Of a stretch of 64,000 bases of DNA, positions 33,425 to 39,856 are shown piece by piece (within the stretch, counting starts at the first letter, position 1; each line of letters opens with the position of its first letter). The notes under the pieces are model-generated. The model made no database searches and was not told the DNA's origin. It saw only the letters and a list, made by a program, of their open reading frames with translations. Position numbers and translations under genes: made by a program. Origin of the DNA: a virus. The stretch covers positions 1 to 64,000 of IMG/VR virus record IMGVR_UViG_3300008448_000064. One strand, 5' to 3'.

Positions 33425-33652
33425 TTATTTGCGAGAGTTAGCTCGAACTTCATCAAAGGTTATTTCTTTGACAAGTTTACCATCGCAGTAGACAGTTTCC
33501 AACATGTTGGTGTAAGGACCAAAGCCACGATCACTCCAACCTTTTGGTTGATCAACTGCACTGACCCATTCGCCTCCACTCTTCCAAAGAGTAACGCAAC
33601 CTGCTTTGGATTTCTTACCTGGGTCGGTAATAGGATCCTTTTGATATTTTAT
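33425..33652 (-). pseudogene. nadV: C-terminal remnant of nicotinamide phosphoribosyltransferase (NAMPT/NadV)
   Basis: An open stretch of 75 codons bounded upstream by an in-frame stop and lacking a credible start codon. It begins K-D-P-I-T-D-P-G-K-K-S-K-A-G and ends L-E-T-V-Y-C-D-G-K-L-V-K-E-I-T-F-D-E-V-R. This aligns by eye with the NAMPT C-terminus (human K-D-P-V-A-D-P-N-K-R-S-K-K-G-R and S-F-D-E-I-R). The catalytic domain, about 400 residues, is missing. NAMPT starts NAD salvage from nicotinamide and is encoded by many large phages, so this is probably a decayed or recombined copy. Confidence 0.72.
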
Positions 33653-33658
33653 TTACAC

Positions 33659-33687
33659 AAAAAAGCCCAGGGCTTAACCATGGGCTT
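33659..33687 (-). terminator. Rho-independent terminator
   Basis: Leftward hairpin AAGCCCA ... TGGGCTT followed by TTTT; it overlaps the stop codon of the 33674 ORF. Confidence 0.7.
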
Positions 33688-33865
33688 CTCTGTATTTTAC
33701 TAATGCTAATTGCCTAGCTAAAAATAGTTTCCAACGAATATGTTCGGGCAGTTCTTCATCGTTATCAACGATTTTACTATCCTGAACTAATTCTGGACGG
33801 CGATATGAAACGTGAAGGGCTAATTCTTCACAGAAACAATCTTCGCCGTCTTCAAGATCACTTCT
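33674..33865 (-). CDS. conserved phage protein fragment without obvious start
   Basis: The last 64 codons of a longer frame look like a real protein: D-L-E-D-G-E-D-C-F-C-E-E-L-A-L-H-V and L-P-E-H-I-R-W-K-L-F-L-A-R-Q-L-A-L-V-K-Y-R. I recall the same ending in other aquatic phages. No ATG, GTG or TTG precedes it in this frame except an ATG at 34066 that would read across the exported-protein gene in another frame. Either the start is unusual, there is a frameshift near 33865, or the gene lost its 5' end. Confidence 0.45.
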   Translation of the reverse strand, partial: RSDLEDGEDCFCEELALHVSYRRPELVQDSKIVDNDEELPEHIRWKLFLARQLALVKYREAHG

Positions 33866-34100
33866 TAGCTGGAGCTGCGTCAGCAGGCTTTTTGTCGTCC
33901 TTTTTAGCGGGAGCGGCTTTGGCTTCGCTTTTAGTGTCTGCTTTGGCAGCAGGTGCGCTGGGTGCAGGAGTACTAGCAGCTGGAGCCGGTGCAGTAACAG
34001 CAGGCTTAGCTTCCACTTTCTTTTCTTCTTTCTTAGCTGGTGCTTGAGCAAAAGCAGTAGCGGCAAACATAGTAGCGATTAAAGTTGCGATCAATTTCAT
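33858..34100 (-). CDS. exported Ala/Pro/Lys-rich protein
   Basis: 80 residues. The signal peptide is M-K-L-I-A-T-L-I-A-T-M-F-A-A-T-A-F-A, followed by low-complexity sequence of Ala, Pro and Lys with repeated A-P-A-K-K. Similar exported proteins are common in betaproteobacteria. AAGGAAA ribosome-binding site. Probably periplasmic and unstructured; function unknown. Confidence 0.7.
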   Translation of the reverse strand: MKLIATLIATMFAATAFAQAPAKKEEKKVEAKPAVTAPAPAASTPAPSAPAAKADTKSEAKAAPAKKDDKKPADAAPAKK

Positions 34101-34183
34101 GATAAGTTTCCTTTTTGGTTAATGTAGAAATTTATATCCTACATATATATAACGCGGTAGCCCCTTTAATCGTTTACACAATA

Positions 34184-35188
34184 TTATTTAATTTGTGTCC
34201 AAACACGTTCACGTATTTGCTTTGTTAGTGCATCCGGTAATGGAACATAGTCTAAATCTATGGCATCCTTTTTACCATTCTTAAATGCCCAATCAAAGAA
34301 CTTTAATACTTCATCGCTAGTGGCTTTGTTTTTTGGCTCTTTGTACATAATGATAAAACTTGCTGAACTGACAGGCCAGGCATTAGGATTCTTTTGATCC
34401 ACAATACTCAATCCCATACCCGGAATACTGAACCAATCAGCACCATCGGCTGCGGCAGCAAATGTTAAATCATCTGGACTTACATACTTGCCTGCTTTGT
34501 TTTGTAGCTGTAGAAACACCATGTTGTTCTTTTTAACATAGGCATACTCTACATAGCCAATTGATCCTTTGATACGGTTCACGTTGGCTGCAACACCCTC
34601 ATTGCCCTTGCCACCTACTGAATTGGCAGCTGGCCATTTGACTGCGGCACCGCGACCCACACGGGCCAACCATTCAGGGCTTACTGTGCTTAGATAGTCT
34701 GTCCAGTTGAATGTAGTGCCACTTCCATCAGCACGATGCACAATGGTGATTTCAGTGTTGGGCAAGGCCTTGCCCGGGTTTAATGCTGTTAATTTTGGGT
34801 CATTCCAACGGGAAATCGTGCCCATAAACACTTCAGCCATTACAGGCCCTGTGATGCGTAGTTCTCCGGGCTTGATGCCGTCTAGATTGATCACGGGCAC
34901 TGTGCCGCCTATGATTGCGGGGAACTGCACTTGGCCTTGCTTATCTAAGTTCTCGCCACTTACGGGTGCATCTGTAGCGCCAAAGTCCACTGTGCGAGCA
35001 TTGATTTGACGTATGCCGCCCGATGATCCAATTGATTGATAGTTTAGTGTTCGGCCAGTAGCGTTCTTGTATCCTTCGGCCCATTTAGAATAAACGGGGA
35101 ATGGAAAGGTAGCACCCGCACCCACCATGTCCGTAGCACCAGCTGTGATGGCCACAGAGGCCAGTAACATTGACAGTAATCGTTTCAT
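34184..35188 (-). CDS. pstS: phosphate-binding periplasmic protein PstS
   Basis: 334 residues. The signal peptide is cut near residue 18 (A-G-A-T). PstS signatures: G-A-G-A-T-F-P-F-P-V-Y, Y-Q-S-I-G-S-S-G-G, V-D-F-G-A-T-D-A-P, and H-R-A-D-G-S-G-T-T-F, which bind phosphate. The DNA is more GC-rich than the genes around it, suggesting recent gain from a host. Phage PstS can raise phosphate uptake during infection, as proposed for marine cyanophages. A possible PHO box lies 50 bp upstream. Confidence 0.95.
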   Translation of the reverse strand: MKRLLSMLLASVAITAGATDMVGAGATFPFPVYSKWAEGYKNATGRTLNYQSIGSSGGIRQINARTVDFGATDAPVSGENLDKQGQVQFPAIIGGTVPVINLDGIKPGELRITGPVMAEVFMGTISRWNDPKLTALNPGKALPNTEITIVHRADGSGTTFNWTDYLSTVSPEWLARVGRGAAVKWPAANSVGGKGNEGVAANVNRIKGSIGYVEYAYVKKNNMVFLQLQNKAGKYVSPDDLTFAAAADGADWFSIPGMGLSIVDQKNPNAWPVSSASFIIMYKEPKNKATSDEVLKFFDWAFKNGKKDAIDLDYVPLPDALTKQIRERVWTQIK

Positions 35189-35237
35189 GTAAGTCTCCTT
35201 GTGTGTTTGTTCTTACACAATATTTAAACTCAATATG

Positions 35238-35255
35238 ATTACAGTTGTGTTACAA
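35238..35255 (-). promoter_or_regulatory. possible PHO box upstream of pstS
   Basis: Minus strand TTGTAAC-acaa-CTGTAAT: two 7-bp half sites 11 bp apart, as in the PhoB consensus CTGTCAT-N4-CTGTCAT. A -10-like TTAAAT follows 10 bp later, the spacing expected of a PhoB-dependent promoter. Confidence 0.45.
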
Positions 35256-35281
35256 ACAGTGCGTTTTGGCTCTTTTGAGCA

Positions 35282-35620
35282 TCACAGTATGTGCTTACAG
35301 CTCTTTCTAAACTGAAAACCAGTACAGGTACAGCTGGGTCTAGCGCCCATAGTAACAGTATAAATCTCACCCTTTGAACCCTTGACGGTCTTAGTTTGAT
35401 TGGTGTCAGTGTGCGTGTATGCTTGCCCATTGATTGAAATGATCCATGCACGAGGTATGACCCGCACGGGCCAGTCTGCAATGCCCGTGCTGAGTGCAAT
35501 AGCGTCCTCGCCAACATGCTTTAAATGCACAACCTCGCCCTGATATTCAACAGTTTCGGGAACGGCAAACTGCCATAACTCTTTACGTGCCCATTGGGGA
35601 TTACGAACAACAACCTGCAT
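35282..35620 (-). CDS. SWIM-type zinc-finger protein
   Basis: 112 residues from the ATG at 35620 (AGAGG upstream). Its C-terminus S-C-T-C-T-G-F-Q-F-R-K-S-C-K-H-I fits the SWIM pattern C-x-C-x(n)-C-x-H, a zinc-binding fold used for DNA or protein contacts. The N-terminus V-V-V-R-N-P-Q-W-A-R resembles short phage proteins of this type. Own promoter at 35655-35683. Confidence 0.8.
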   Translation of the reverse strand: MQVVVRNPQWARKELWQFAVPETVEYQGEVVHLKHVGEDAIALSTGIADWPVRVIPRAWIISINGQAYTHTDTNQTKTVKGSKGEIYTVTMGARPSCTCTGFQFRKSCKHIL

Positions 35621-35654
35621 AAGAGATCCTCTGTAATAACAATAACGATAGCCT

Positions 35655-35683
35655 ATTATAGCAGAGAATAAACTGTGTGTCAA
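35655..35683 (-). promoter_or_regulatory. sigma-70-like promoter
   Basis: Minus strand TTGACA, 17 bp, TATAAT, about 35 bp before the SWIM gene. Confidence 0.85.
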
Positions 35684-35685
35684 CC

Positions 35686-35693
35686 TATAAATA
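35686..35693 (+). promoter_or_regulatory. late promoter element TATAAATA
   Basis: Exact T4 late core TATAAATA, five bases from the ATG at 35699 and back-to-back with the leftward sigma-70-like promoter. Confidence 0.65.
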
Positions 35694-35698
35694 TCTGT

Positions 35699-35866
35699 AT
35701 GCAATTGAGCAAACAACAACAAGAAACTTATAACGATCTAATGACGATATTAAAAACACAGGGCAAGCCCTATTTGTTTGGTTGGTTGTTGGGCGTAATT
35801 ATAAGTTTATCAACACACGATCCAAACTTACGCAGACGGATCAAAAAGAAAGCAACAGAACAGTAA
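35699..35866 (+). CDS. 55-residue membrane-associated protein
   Basis: M-Q-L-S-K-Q-Q-Q-E-T-Y, then one hydrophobic segment (F-G-W-L-L-G-V-I-I-S-L) and a basic tail L-R-R-R-I-K-K-K. No ribosome-binding site; the late element TATAAATA lies five bases upstream. Its stop codon begins a 16-bp repeat found again at 36153. Confidence 0.7.
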   Translation: MQLSKQQQETYNDLMTILKTQGKPYLFGWLLGVIISLSTHDPNLRRRIKKKATEQ

Positions 35867-36168
35867 AGGCCCCGCTGCGCTATACTATATGATCTTGCTC
35901 AGGTATTCTACGTAGTGTAGGATCAATCATCAAAGCCCAAAACTCCATTGACTCGTGTATATAGAACCTAATGACTCCTGGAACAGCAGAAGAGCTCATC
36001 CAACCTAAAGGAGCAACAGCAGTCCATAACTGCTCTTGTGTAATAGAGTCAGCAGTAGATTCATAACAGCGTATATACATGCACGTATATATCAATTTTG
36101 GCTGTGTTAACGTATAGGCCCCGCTGTGCTCTAGTGTATATACTGGTATAGCTAAAGGCCCCGCTGCG
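35864..36168. repeat. dispersed 16-bp repeat TAAAGGCCCCGCTGCG
   Basis: Exact copies at 35864-35879 and 36153-36168, and a variant TATAGGCCCCGCTGTG at 36113-36128. All lie in the mostly non-coding region before the DnaA-box cluster. Confidence 0.8.
35880..36080 (-). CDS. doubtful small ORF
   Basis: 66 codons from an ATG at 36080 with a protein-like centre (Q-E-Q-L-W-T-A-V-A-P-L-G-W). No ribosome-binding site, and it lies in a repeat-rich intergenic region. Reported because it is the only coding-like stretch in the gap 35867-36638. Confidence 0.35.
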   Translation of the reverse strand: MYIRCYESTADSITQEQLWTAVAPLGWMSSSAVPGVIRFYIHESMEFWALMIDPTLRRIPEQDHIV

Positions 36169-36234
36169 GATATGTATACGTGTATTGACTGTATATAGAT
36201 AGATGCGCTAGGGTGAGGCACAGTAAAGAGGCTG

Positions 36235-36339
36235 TGTGGATAACCCCTGAGAGGCCTGTGGATAACTGTAGAATAATTGTCGAGGCCTGTGTAAAGACTG
36301 TTGATAACTGTAGAAAAACTGTGTATAGACTGTGGATAA
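36235..36339. other. DnaA-box cluster, part of a candidate origin
   Basis: TGTGGATAA, the complement of the DnaA consensus TTATCCACA, occurs exactly at 36235-36243, 36257-36265 and 36331-36339, with TGTTGATAA at 36299-36307. A longer unit GATAACTGTAGAA recurs at 36261 and 36303. AT-rich DNA follows to about 36420. No gene is convincing from 36100 to 36638; several TGTATATAC palindromes lie in 36500-36620. Confidence 0.6.
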
Positions 36340-36638
36340 CTTTGAAAATTATTGATTTTTATTCAGAGTATTTTAACTATGCCTGTCTGCCCCTCACTGT
36401 AAAAAAAATTTTCTACTGTATAGCGGCCGCAGACCTGCCTGAAAATGGCGCATAATCCTGATTCTGTTGCACTTTTTTGCACTTTATCACACTGTGACCT
36501 TACTGTATATACTGTGTGACTCTACTGGTCTGATATATACTGTATATACACTGTGTACGTCTTAGCTCTATACACTAGCAGTACGGTGTCAGAGTGTGTT
36601 AGACTCTTGTATATACACTGCACTACCGGGAGATCACT

Positions 36639-36854
36639 ATGCATGACTTTAATCTACTAGCACACTTTCGATATCCTACACACTTTGCCTATGTATTTCA
36701 GCATGAACTATCAGGTCAAATACACTGTTTAAAATACAATCAGCGATCAATAGACTGGACCTACTATGCATATGAGCAGTGGGATCAATGTAAAGAATAT
36801 ATGATCGAGGCATTACCCCAGGGAGTTTGGGGATTTACTCCTGATTCAGAATAA
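36639..36854 (+). CDS. hypothetical protein inside the candidate origin region
   Basis: 71 residues, rich in aromatic residues (F-R-Y-P-T-H-F-A-Y-V-F-Q-H, W-T-Y-Y-A-Y-E-Q-W). GGGAG precedes the ATG. It is flanked by DnaA-box-like clusters on both sides. Unknown function. Confidence 0.7.
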   Translation: MHDFNLLAHFRYPTHFAYVFQHELSGQIHCLKYNQRSIDWTYYAYEQWDQCKEYMIEALPQGVWGFTPDSE

Positions 36855-36858
36855 AAAG

Positions 36859-36904
36859 TTATTCACAAAGTTATACACAATAGCTGTTGATAACCTGTGG
36901 ATAA
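36859..36904. other. second DnaA-box cluster
   Basis: Four sites in 46 bp: TTATTCACA (36859), TTATACACA (36871), TGTTGATAA (36885) and the exact TGTGGATAA (36896). The three others each differ from the consensus at one base. Confidence 0.6.
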
Positions 36905-36916
36905 CTTTCTGAGATT

Positions 36917-37051
36917 TCAGCAGGGGTCAGCCAGCCATTGTGGTAATACTTTTGTGTTAAGGTAAAACCTTTCGCGCACCCTCGCCGTCCATCCCGCTTT
37001 ATAGTGCTTCGAACCTTTCTTGTTCAGCTGTGCTGTTTTCTTATTATGCAT
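36917..37051 (-). CDS. doubtful 44-residue basic ORF
   Basis: ATG at 37051 gives M-H-N-K-K-T-A-Q-L-N-K-K-G and W-T-A-R-V-R-E-R-F-Y. The ATG lies only two bases after the -10 of the leftward promoter, so the transcript would probably begin inside the ORF. The RNA may be non-coding instead. Confidence 0.3.
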   Translation of the reverse strand: MHNKKTAQLNKKGSKHYKAGWTARVRERFYLNTKVLPQWLADPC

Positions 37052-37053
37052 TA

Positions 37054-37082
37054 ATTATAGCACCGTTTGGCTCAACCGTCAA
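37054..37082 (-). promoter_or_regulatory. sigma-70-like promoter reading into the candidate origin
   Basis: Minus strand TTGACG, 17 bp with GAGCCAAA, TATAAT. It is the only leftward copy of the early-type promoter and reads toward the DnaA boxes. Confidence 0.7.
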
Positions 37083-37121
37083 CCGGTAACCCTATAACCC
37101 TTAAGGGCTTTGGGTCTTTGA

Positions 37122-37150
37122 TTGCGCTGTGAGCCAAAAGACAGTACAAT
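37122..37150 (+). promoter_or_regulatory. early promoter, weak variant
   Basis: TTGCGC, 17 bp with GAGCCAAAAG, TACAAT; first rightward early promoter, preceded by the palindrome CCCTTAAGGG. Confidence 0.6.
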
Positions 37151-37178
37151 ATACACTTAAACAGCAAAAAGGAACACA

Positions 37179-37430
37179 ATGCAAAACGTATACACTGCAA
37201 ACACTGCAAAAGCTAAACTTGTGTTTAACAAACAAAAAGAAACGTATACTATTGTTATAGCTTTTAACGTTACAGAAACTAACGCAAACGGCAAACTAAA
37301 GTTTCCGCCTCGTGCTAAATGCGACTTTGTTAGCGGAGAATTTGTATACGAAAGTTTGCAAGCAGACAAAGAACGTATACTTTCAGTTGCACACAAGCAA
37401 CTGCGTACAGATTTAATAGAATTTGTTTAA
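37179..37430 (+). CDS. hypothetical early protein
   Basis: 83 residues, Lys/Asn/Val-rich, with K-L-K-F-P-P-R-A-K-C. AAAAAGGA ribosome-binding site. First gene of the rightward early region. A terminator hairpin (CCCTACAG/CTGTAAGGG plus T-run) follows at about 37437-37460. Confidence 0.75.
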   Translation: MQNVYTANTAKAKLVFNKQKETYTIVIAFNVTETNANGKLKFPPRAKCDFVSGEFVYESLQADKERILSVAHKQLRTDLIEFV

Positions 37431-37468
37431 TTTAACCCTACAGCCTGTAAGGGCTTTTTATAGCGCAT

Positions 37469-37497
37469 TTGACACTGTAGCCAAAATGCGTTATAAT
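37469..37497 (+). promoter_or_regulatory. early promoter
   Basis: TTGACA, 17 bp with GCCAAAATGCG, TATAAT, after a terminator. Confidence 0.85.
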
Positions 37498-37520
37498 AAG
37501 TTTTTAACAAGGAGCACAGT

Positions 37521-37673
37521 ATGCAAGACGCTATTAGCACAAAAGATAAACTAACTAGTTTAATGTTGCAAATGCAAGACATTATTATGCAAGATTATGA
37601 GGATAATGTGGATATACAAGATGCATTTAATGCATTAGCAAGTGCTTTTGATTATTATATAGATGAAGAATAA
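37521..37673 (+). CDS. 50-residue acidic early protein
   Basis: ATG with AAGGAGC. M-Q-D-A-I-S-T-K-D-K and L-Q-M-Q-D-I-I-M-Q-D; acidic helix ending Y-I-D-E-E. Single-gene cassette between promoter 37469 and terminator 37690-37713. Unknown function. Confidence 0.75.
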   Translation: MQDAISTKDKLTSLMLQMQDIIMQDYEDNVDIQDAFNALASAFDYYIDEE

Positions 37674-37716
37674 TATTATATAATAACAAAGACCCTGCGA
37701 TGTGTAGGGTCTTTAG

Positions 37717-37745
37717 TTGACAAGCTAGCCAAAAGGCGCTATAAT
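37717..37745 (+). promoter_or_regulatory. early promoter
   Basis: TTGACA, 17 bp with AGCCAAAAGGCG, TATAAT, directly after hairpin AAGACCCT ... AGGGTCTT. Confidence 0.85.
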
Positions 37746-37775
37746 AGAAGCTTAAACAGTAACAAGGAGCTGATC

Positions 37776-38036
37776 ATGGCAAAAGGACTTTTTCAATTCA
37801 TCGGTGTGTCGCGTCATCCCAATGGTGAAGTGGCGGTTCGTTACGCTAACGATGCAGGTCGTGTGCGTGTGCTGGCTCGCAATGGTCACACTGACATTGA
37901 GTTTATCGAGCTTGAGCGAGCAGAACATGTTGAAGAAGCAATGTCTGCACTGATGGACTTTGTTGAAGACAACGAGCGTATCGATCTGTTGGATGTAGTG
38001 TTCAACGAAGCAGAACGTGTTGGCTTTACTTTTTAA
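37776..38036 (+). CDS. early protein, paralogue of the 44133 gene
   Basis: 86 residues. G-V-S-R-H-P-N-G-E-V-A-V-R-Y-A-N-D-A and V-R-V-L-A-R-N-G-H-T-D-I-E-F-I-E-L match the N-terminal half of the gene at 44133, so the two are duplicates. The C-terminus is acidic. AAGGAGC ribosome-binding site. Unknown function. Confidence 0.8.
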   Translation: MAKGLFQFIGVSRHPNGEVAVRYANDAGRVRVLARNGHTDIEFIELERAEHVEEAMSALMDFVEDNERIDLLDVVFNEAERVGFTF

Positions 38037-38045
38037 GGAGACTGT

Positions 38046-38396
38046 ATGCGATACTATGACGAGATTGGCTCTTTTGAGCGGGACGGGTTCTTTATCATCG
38101 TAGACAAGAGCTATGAGGACATTGATCCCTGGGACCAGCTTTCAGAGTGTTTTGATGACAGAAAGCAACTGTACGCAGACATTGAGCGTGGCAAGTACGA
38201 TTGGTTCATGTTGCGTGTTCGTGCTATGCTAGACGGGCACGAGCTGGGCTGCTCTTACTTGGGCGGTTGCTTGTACGAAGACGCTCGCGAAGTGCTGACA
38301 GATGGCACTGTTGAAGATCAGCTGATCGAAGTGTTGTTCGAAGCTCGCCAAGAAGTTAAACGATTACGGGAGAAGTTTGATGCGATTGCCCTTTAA
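38046..38396 (+). CDS. hypothetical early protein
   Basis: 116 residues with G-F-F-I-I-V-D-K-S-Y-E-D-I-D-P-W and H-E-L-G-C-S-Y-L-G-G-C-L-Y-E-D. Looks like a conserved phage family of compact alpha/beta proteins; function unknown. It follows the previous gene by nine bases and overlaps the next by 17. Confidence 0.78.
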   Translation: MRYYDEIGSFERDGFFIIVDKSYEDIDPWDQLSECFDDRKQLYADIERGKYDWFMLRVRAMLDGHELGCSYLGGCLYEDAREVLTDGTVEDQLIEVLFEARQEVKRLREKFDAIAL

Positions 38397-38613
38397 TGAA
38401 GTACTACAGTGGGCAGGCACTGCCTGCTTCATGGTTATGTATACAACTATGAGCTTCTTCAAAGAACTGCATACACTGCAATTAATTGCCGGATGCATGG
38501 GCGGAGCACTGTTTTTGGTGTGGTCGTTGCGTGTTGCAAATAAACAACAGACCATTGTTAACGTTACCGGAGTAACCATTACGCTCATAGGGTTATATAA
38601 AGCACTTGGTTGA
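38380..38613 (+). CDS. three-span membrane protein
   Basis: 77 residues from the ATG at 38380 (GGGAG upstream). Three hydrophobic segments: about 11-24, 33-50 and 58-74. Last gene of the 37776-38613 cassette; the next promoter overlaps its end. Confidence 0.75.
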   Translation: MRLPFNEVLQWAGTACFMVMYTTMSFFKELHTLQLIAGCMGGALFLVWSLRVANKQQTIVNVTGVTITLIGLYKALG

Positions 38614-38638
38614 CACCCTAGCCAAAAGGTCGTATAAT
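38610..38638 (+). promoter_or_regulatory. early promoter
   Basis: TTGACA, 17 bp with AGCCAAAAGG, TATAAT. The -35 lies between hairpin arms TAGGGT and ACCCTA. Confidence 0.85.
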
Positions 38639-38665
38639 ACATACATAGACAACAAAGGAGCTGAT

Positions 38666-38899
38666 ATGCGCGATTACACTGTGAAGCTGTTGGAAATGAT
38701 GGACGAGGGCTTGATCTCTGCAGAAGCTGTGGCAGAGATGGCTTTGGCCTACATGAGCGAAGATGACGTCAAAGACATGGTGCGAAGCAACGATCTTATG
38801 CCTTGGATGGAAAACGACGAAGAGGATGAAGACGAAGAGGAAGAGTGGACTCCGGACAATGCGGACTTCAACGATCCAGGTTCACGCCATCACTATTAA
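38666..38899 (+). CDS. conserved small acidic early protein
   Basis: 77 residues, start chosen after promoter and AAAGGAGC. L-L-E-M-M-D-E-G-L-I-S and Y-M-S-E-D-D-V-K-D-M, then an Asp/Glu-rich tail. Related proteins occur in many T4-type phages as far as I recall. Unknown function. Confidence 0.82.
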   Translation: MRDYTVKLLEMMDEGLISAEAVAEMALAYMSEDDVKDMVRSNDLMPWMENDEEDEDEEEEWTPDNADFNDPGSRHHY

Positions 38900-38908
38900 G
38901 GAGCGACT

Positions 38909-39190
38909 ATGAAACAAGACTACACACTGTATATCTACAAGGCAGACAAGCGGTGTAAGGCAGGTGAGCGCCTGTTCTCTACAACTGTTTGGACTGGCAC
39001 TGACGACAACGGTATGCGCCGAACTGTGGCAGAGCTGTTTGATCTCTATCCGCCCAGCAAGGGTTGGCGCTTTGATTGGACTCCCAGCATGAAGACTGTT
39101 CGCAACTTAATGTCGGGCAAAGAGATCCAGATCCCGCATGACACACCTCGTTCATGCGATCCTTCAAGCGAACTCTATTGGACCATGTGA
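38909..39190 (+). CDS. hypothetical early protein
   Basis: 93 residues with W-T-G-T-D-D-N-G-M-R-R-T-V-A and G-W-R-F-D-W-T-P-S. Its ribosome-binding site AAGGAGCGAC is one of the set complementary to the loop sequence at 48.9 kb. It overlaps the next start by one base (TGATG). Confidence 0.75.
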   Translation: MKQDYTLYIYKADKRCKAGERLFSTTVWTGTDDNGMRRTVAELFDLYPPSKGWRFDWTPSMKTVRNLMSGKEIQIPHDTPRSCDPSSELYWTM

Positions 39191-39354
39191 TGAAGAACGA
39201 GATTGAAAGATTGAACTTTGTCATCTGGGCTAAGGATCGTTTCCCGGGCTTTACTACAGATTCTAAGCAATACGCCAAAGCCAATCGGGCCTGGCGGGCT
39301 GTGGCTCGTAAAGACCCTATGGTTGACAAGGTTATCAAAACCTGCTATAATTAA
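39190..39354 (+). CDS. 54-residue basic early protein
   Basis: M-K-N-E-I-E-R-L-N-F-V-I-W-A-K-D-R-F-P-G-F. Basic and probably helical. The next promoter is embedded in its last ten codons. Unknown function. Confidence 0.75.
   Translation: MKNEIERLNFVIWAKDRFPGFTTDSKQYAKANRAWRAVARKDPMVDKVIKTCYN
39323..39351 (+). promoter_or_regulatory. early promoter inside a gene end
   Basis: TTGACA, 17 bp, TATAAT, within the 3' end of the 39190 gene. Confidence 0.8.
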
Positions 39355-39381
39355 GGCTTAAACAGTAACAAGGAGCGATAG

Positions 39382-39648
39382 ATGAAAGCACTACAAGAGT
39401 TCATTGCACAGAAGAATCACTGGAACAGCTTCTTCAACGGCGAGCAGTATGAGATTCGCACTGCCAAAGGTCGTCAGCGTGTCGCAGACATGATTGATGC
39501 GGCCCTTAGTCCTGAGAACTTGACCTGCGATGGGGAACTTCCTCGCGCAGAGGTCAATCGGAGATATAAGGAGCTGATGACTGCGGCCAAGCAGTTGAAG
39601 AAGCTGGACCCTGCCGTTACATTCTACGAATACGAAACGGAGATCTAA
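39382..39648 (+). CDS. hypothetical early protein
   Basis: 88 residues, start after AAGGAGCGAT. N-H-W-N-S-F-F-N-G-E-Q-Y-E-I-R, then R-R-Y-K-E-L-M-T-A-A-K-Q-L-K-K. Helical; looks like a conserved phage protein of unknown role. First of four genes in one cassette. Confidence 0.78.
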   Translation: MKALQEFIAQKNHWNSFFNGEQYEIRTAKGRQRVADMIDAALSPENLTCDGELPRAEVNRRYKELMTAAKQLKKLDPAVTFYEYETEI

Positions 39649-39649
39649 G

Positions 39650-39856
39650 ATGAAAGCCTATGTAACAACTATCCTCCGTCAGGAGTTGGAGGTGCCCGAA
39701 GGCACTACACGAGAAGAGATCTATGACTTCTTTGGCGAGTTCCAATCGTTTAGAACTGCGTTCCAAGGTGTTAGCGGCAATGGTATTACCATTGTTGACT
39801 TGATGGTCTTAGAGGAAGAAGTAACAGAACTTGGAGAGGAGAGCTTCGATGTCTAG
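39650..39856 (+). CDS. hypothetical early protein
   Basis: 68 residues, start one base after the previous stop. V-T-T-I-L-R-Q-E-L-E-V-P-E-G-T-T-R-E-E is a beta-hairpin-like start; acidic C-terminus. Overlaps the next gene by eight bases. Confidence 0.75.
   Translation: MKAYVTTILRQELEVPEGTTREEIYDFFGEFQSFRTAFQGVSGNGITIVDLMVLEEEVTELGEESFDV

Noticed and set aside
33858-34066. Programmed frameshift joining the exported protein to the downstream conserved fragment
   Set aside because: The needed shift is +1 at AAG-AAG-TGA, where the P-site tRNA could not re-pair; no known slippery motif.
36213-36455. 80-codon plus-strand ORF in the DnaA-box cluster
   Set aside because: Composed of translated iterons, no ribosome-binding site; non-coding explanation fits better.
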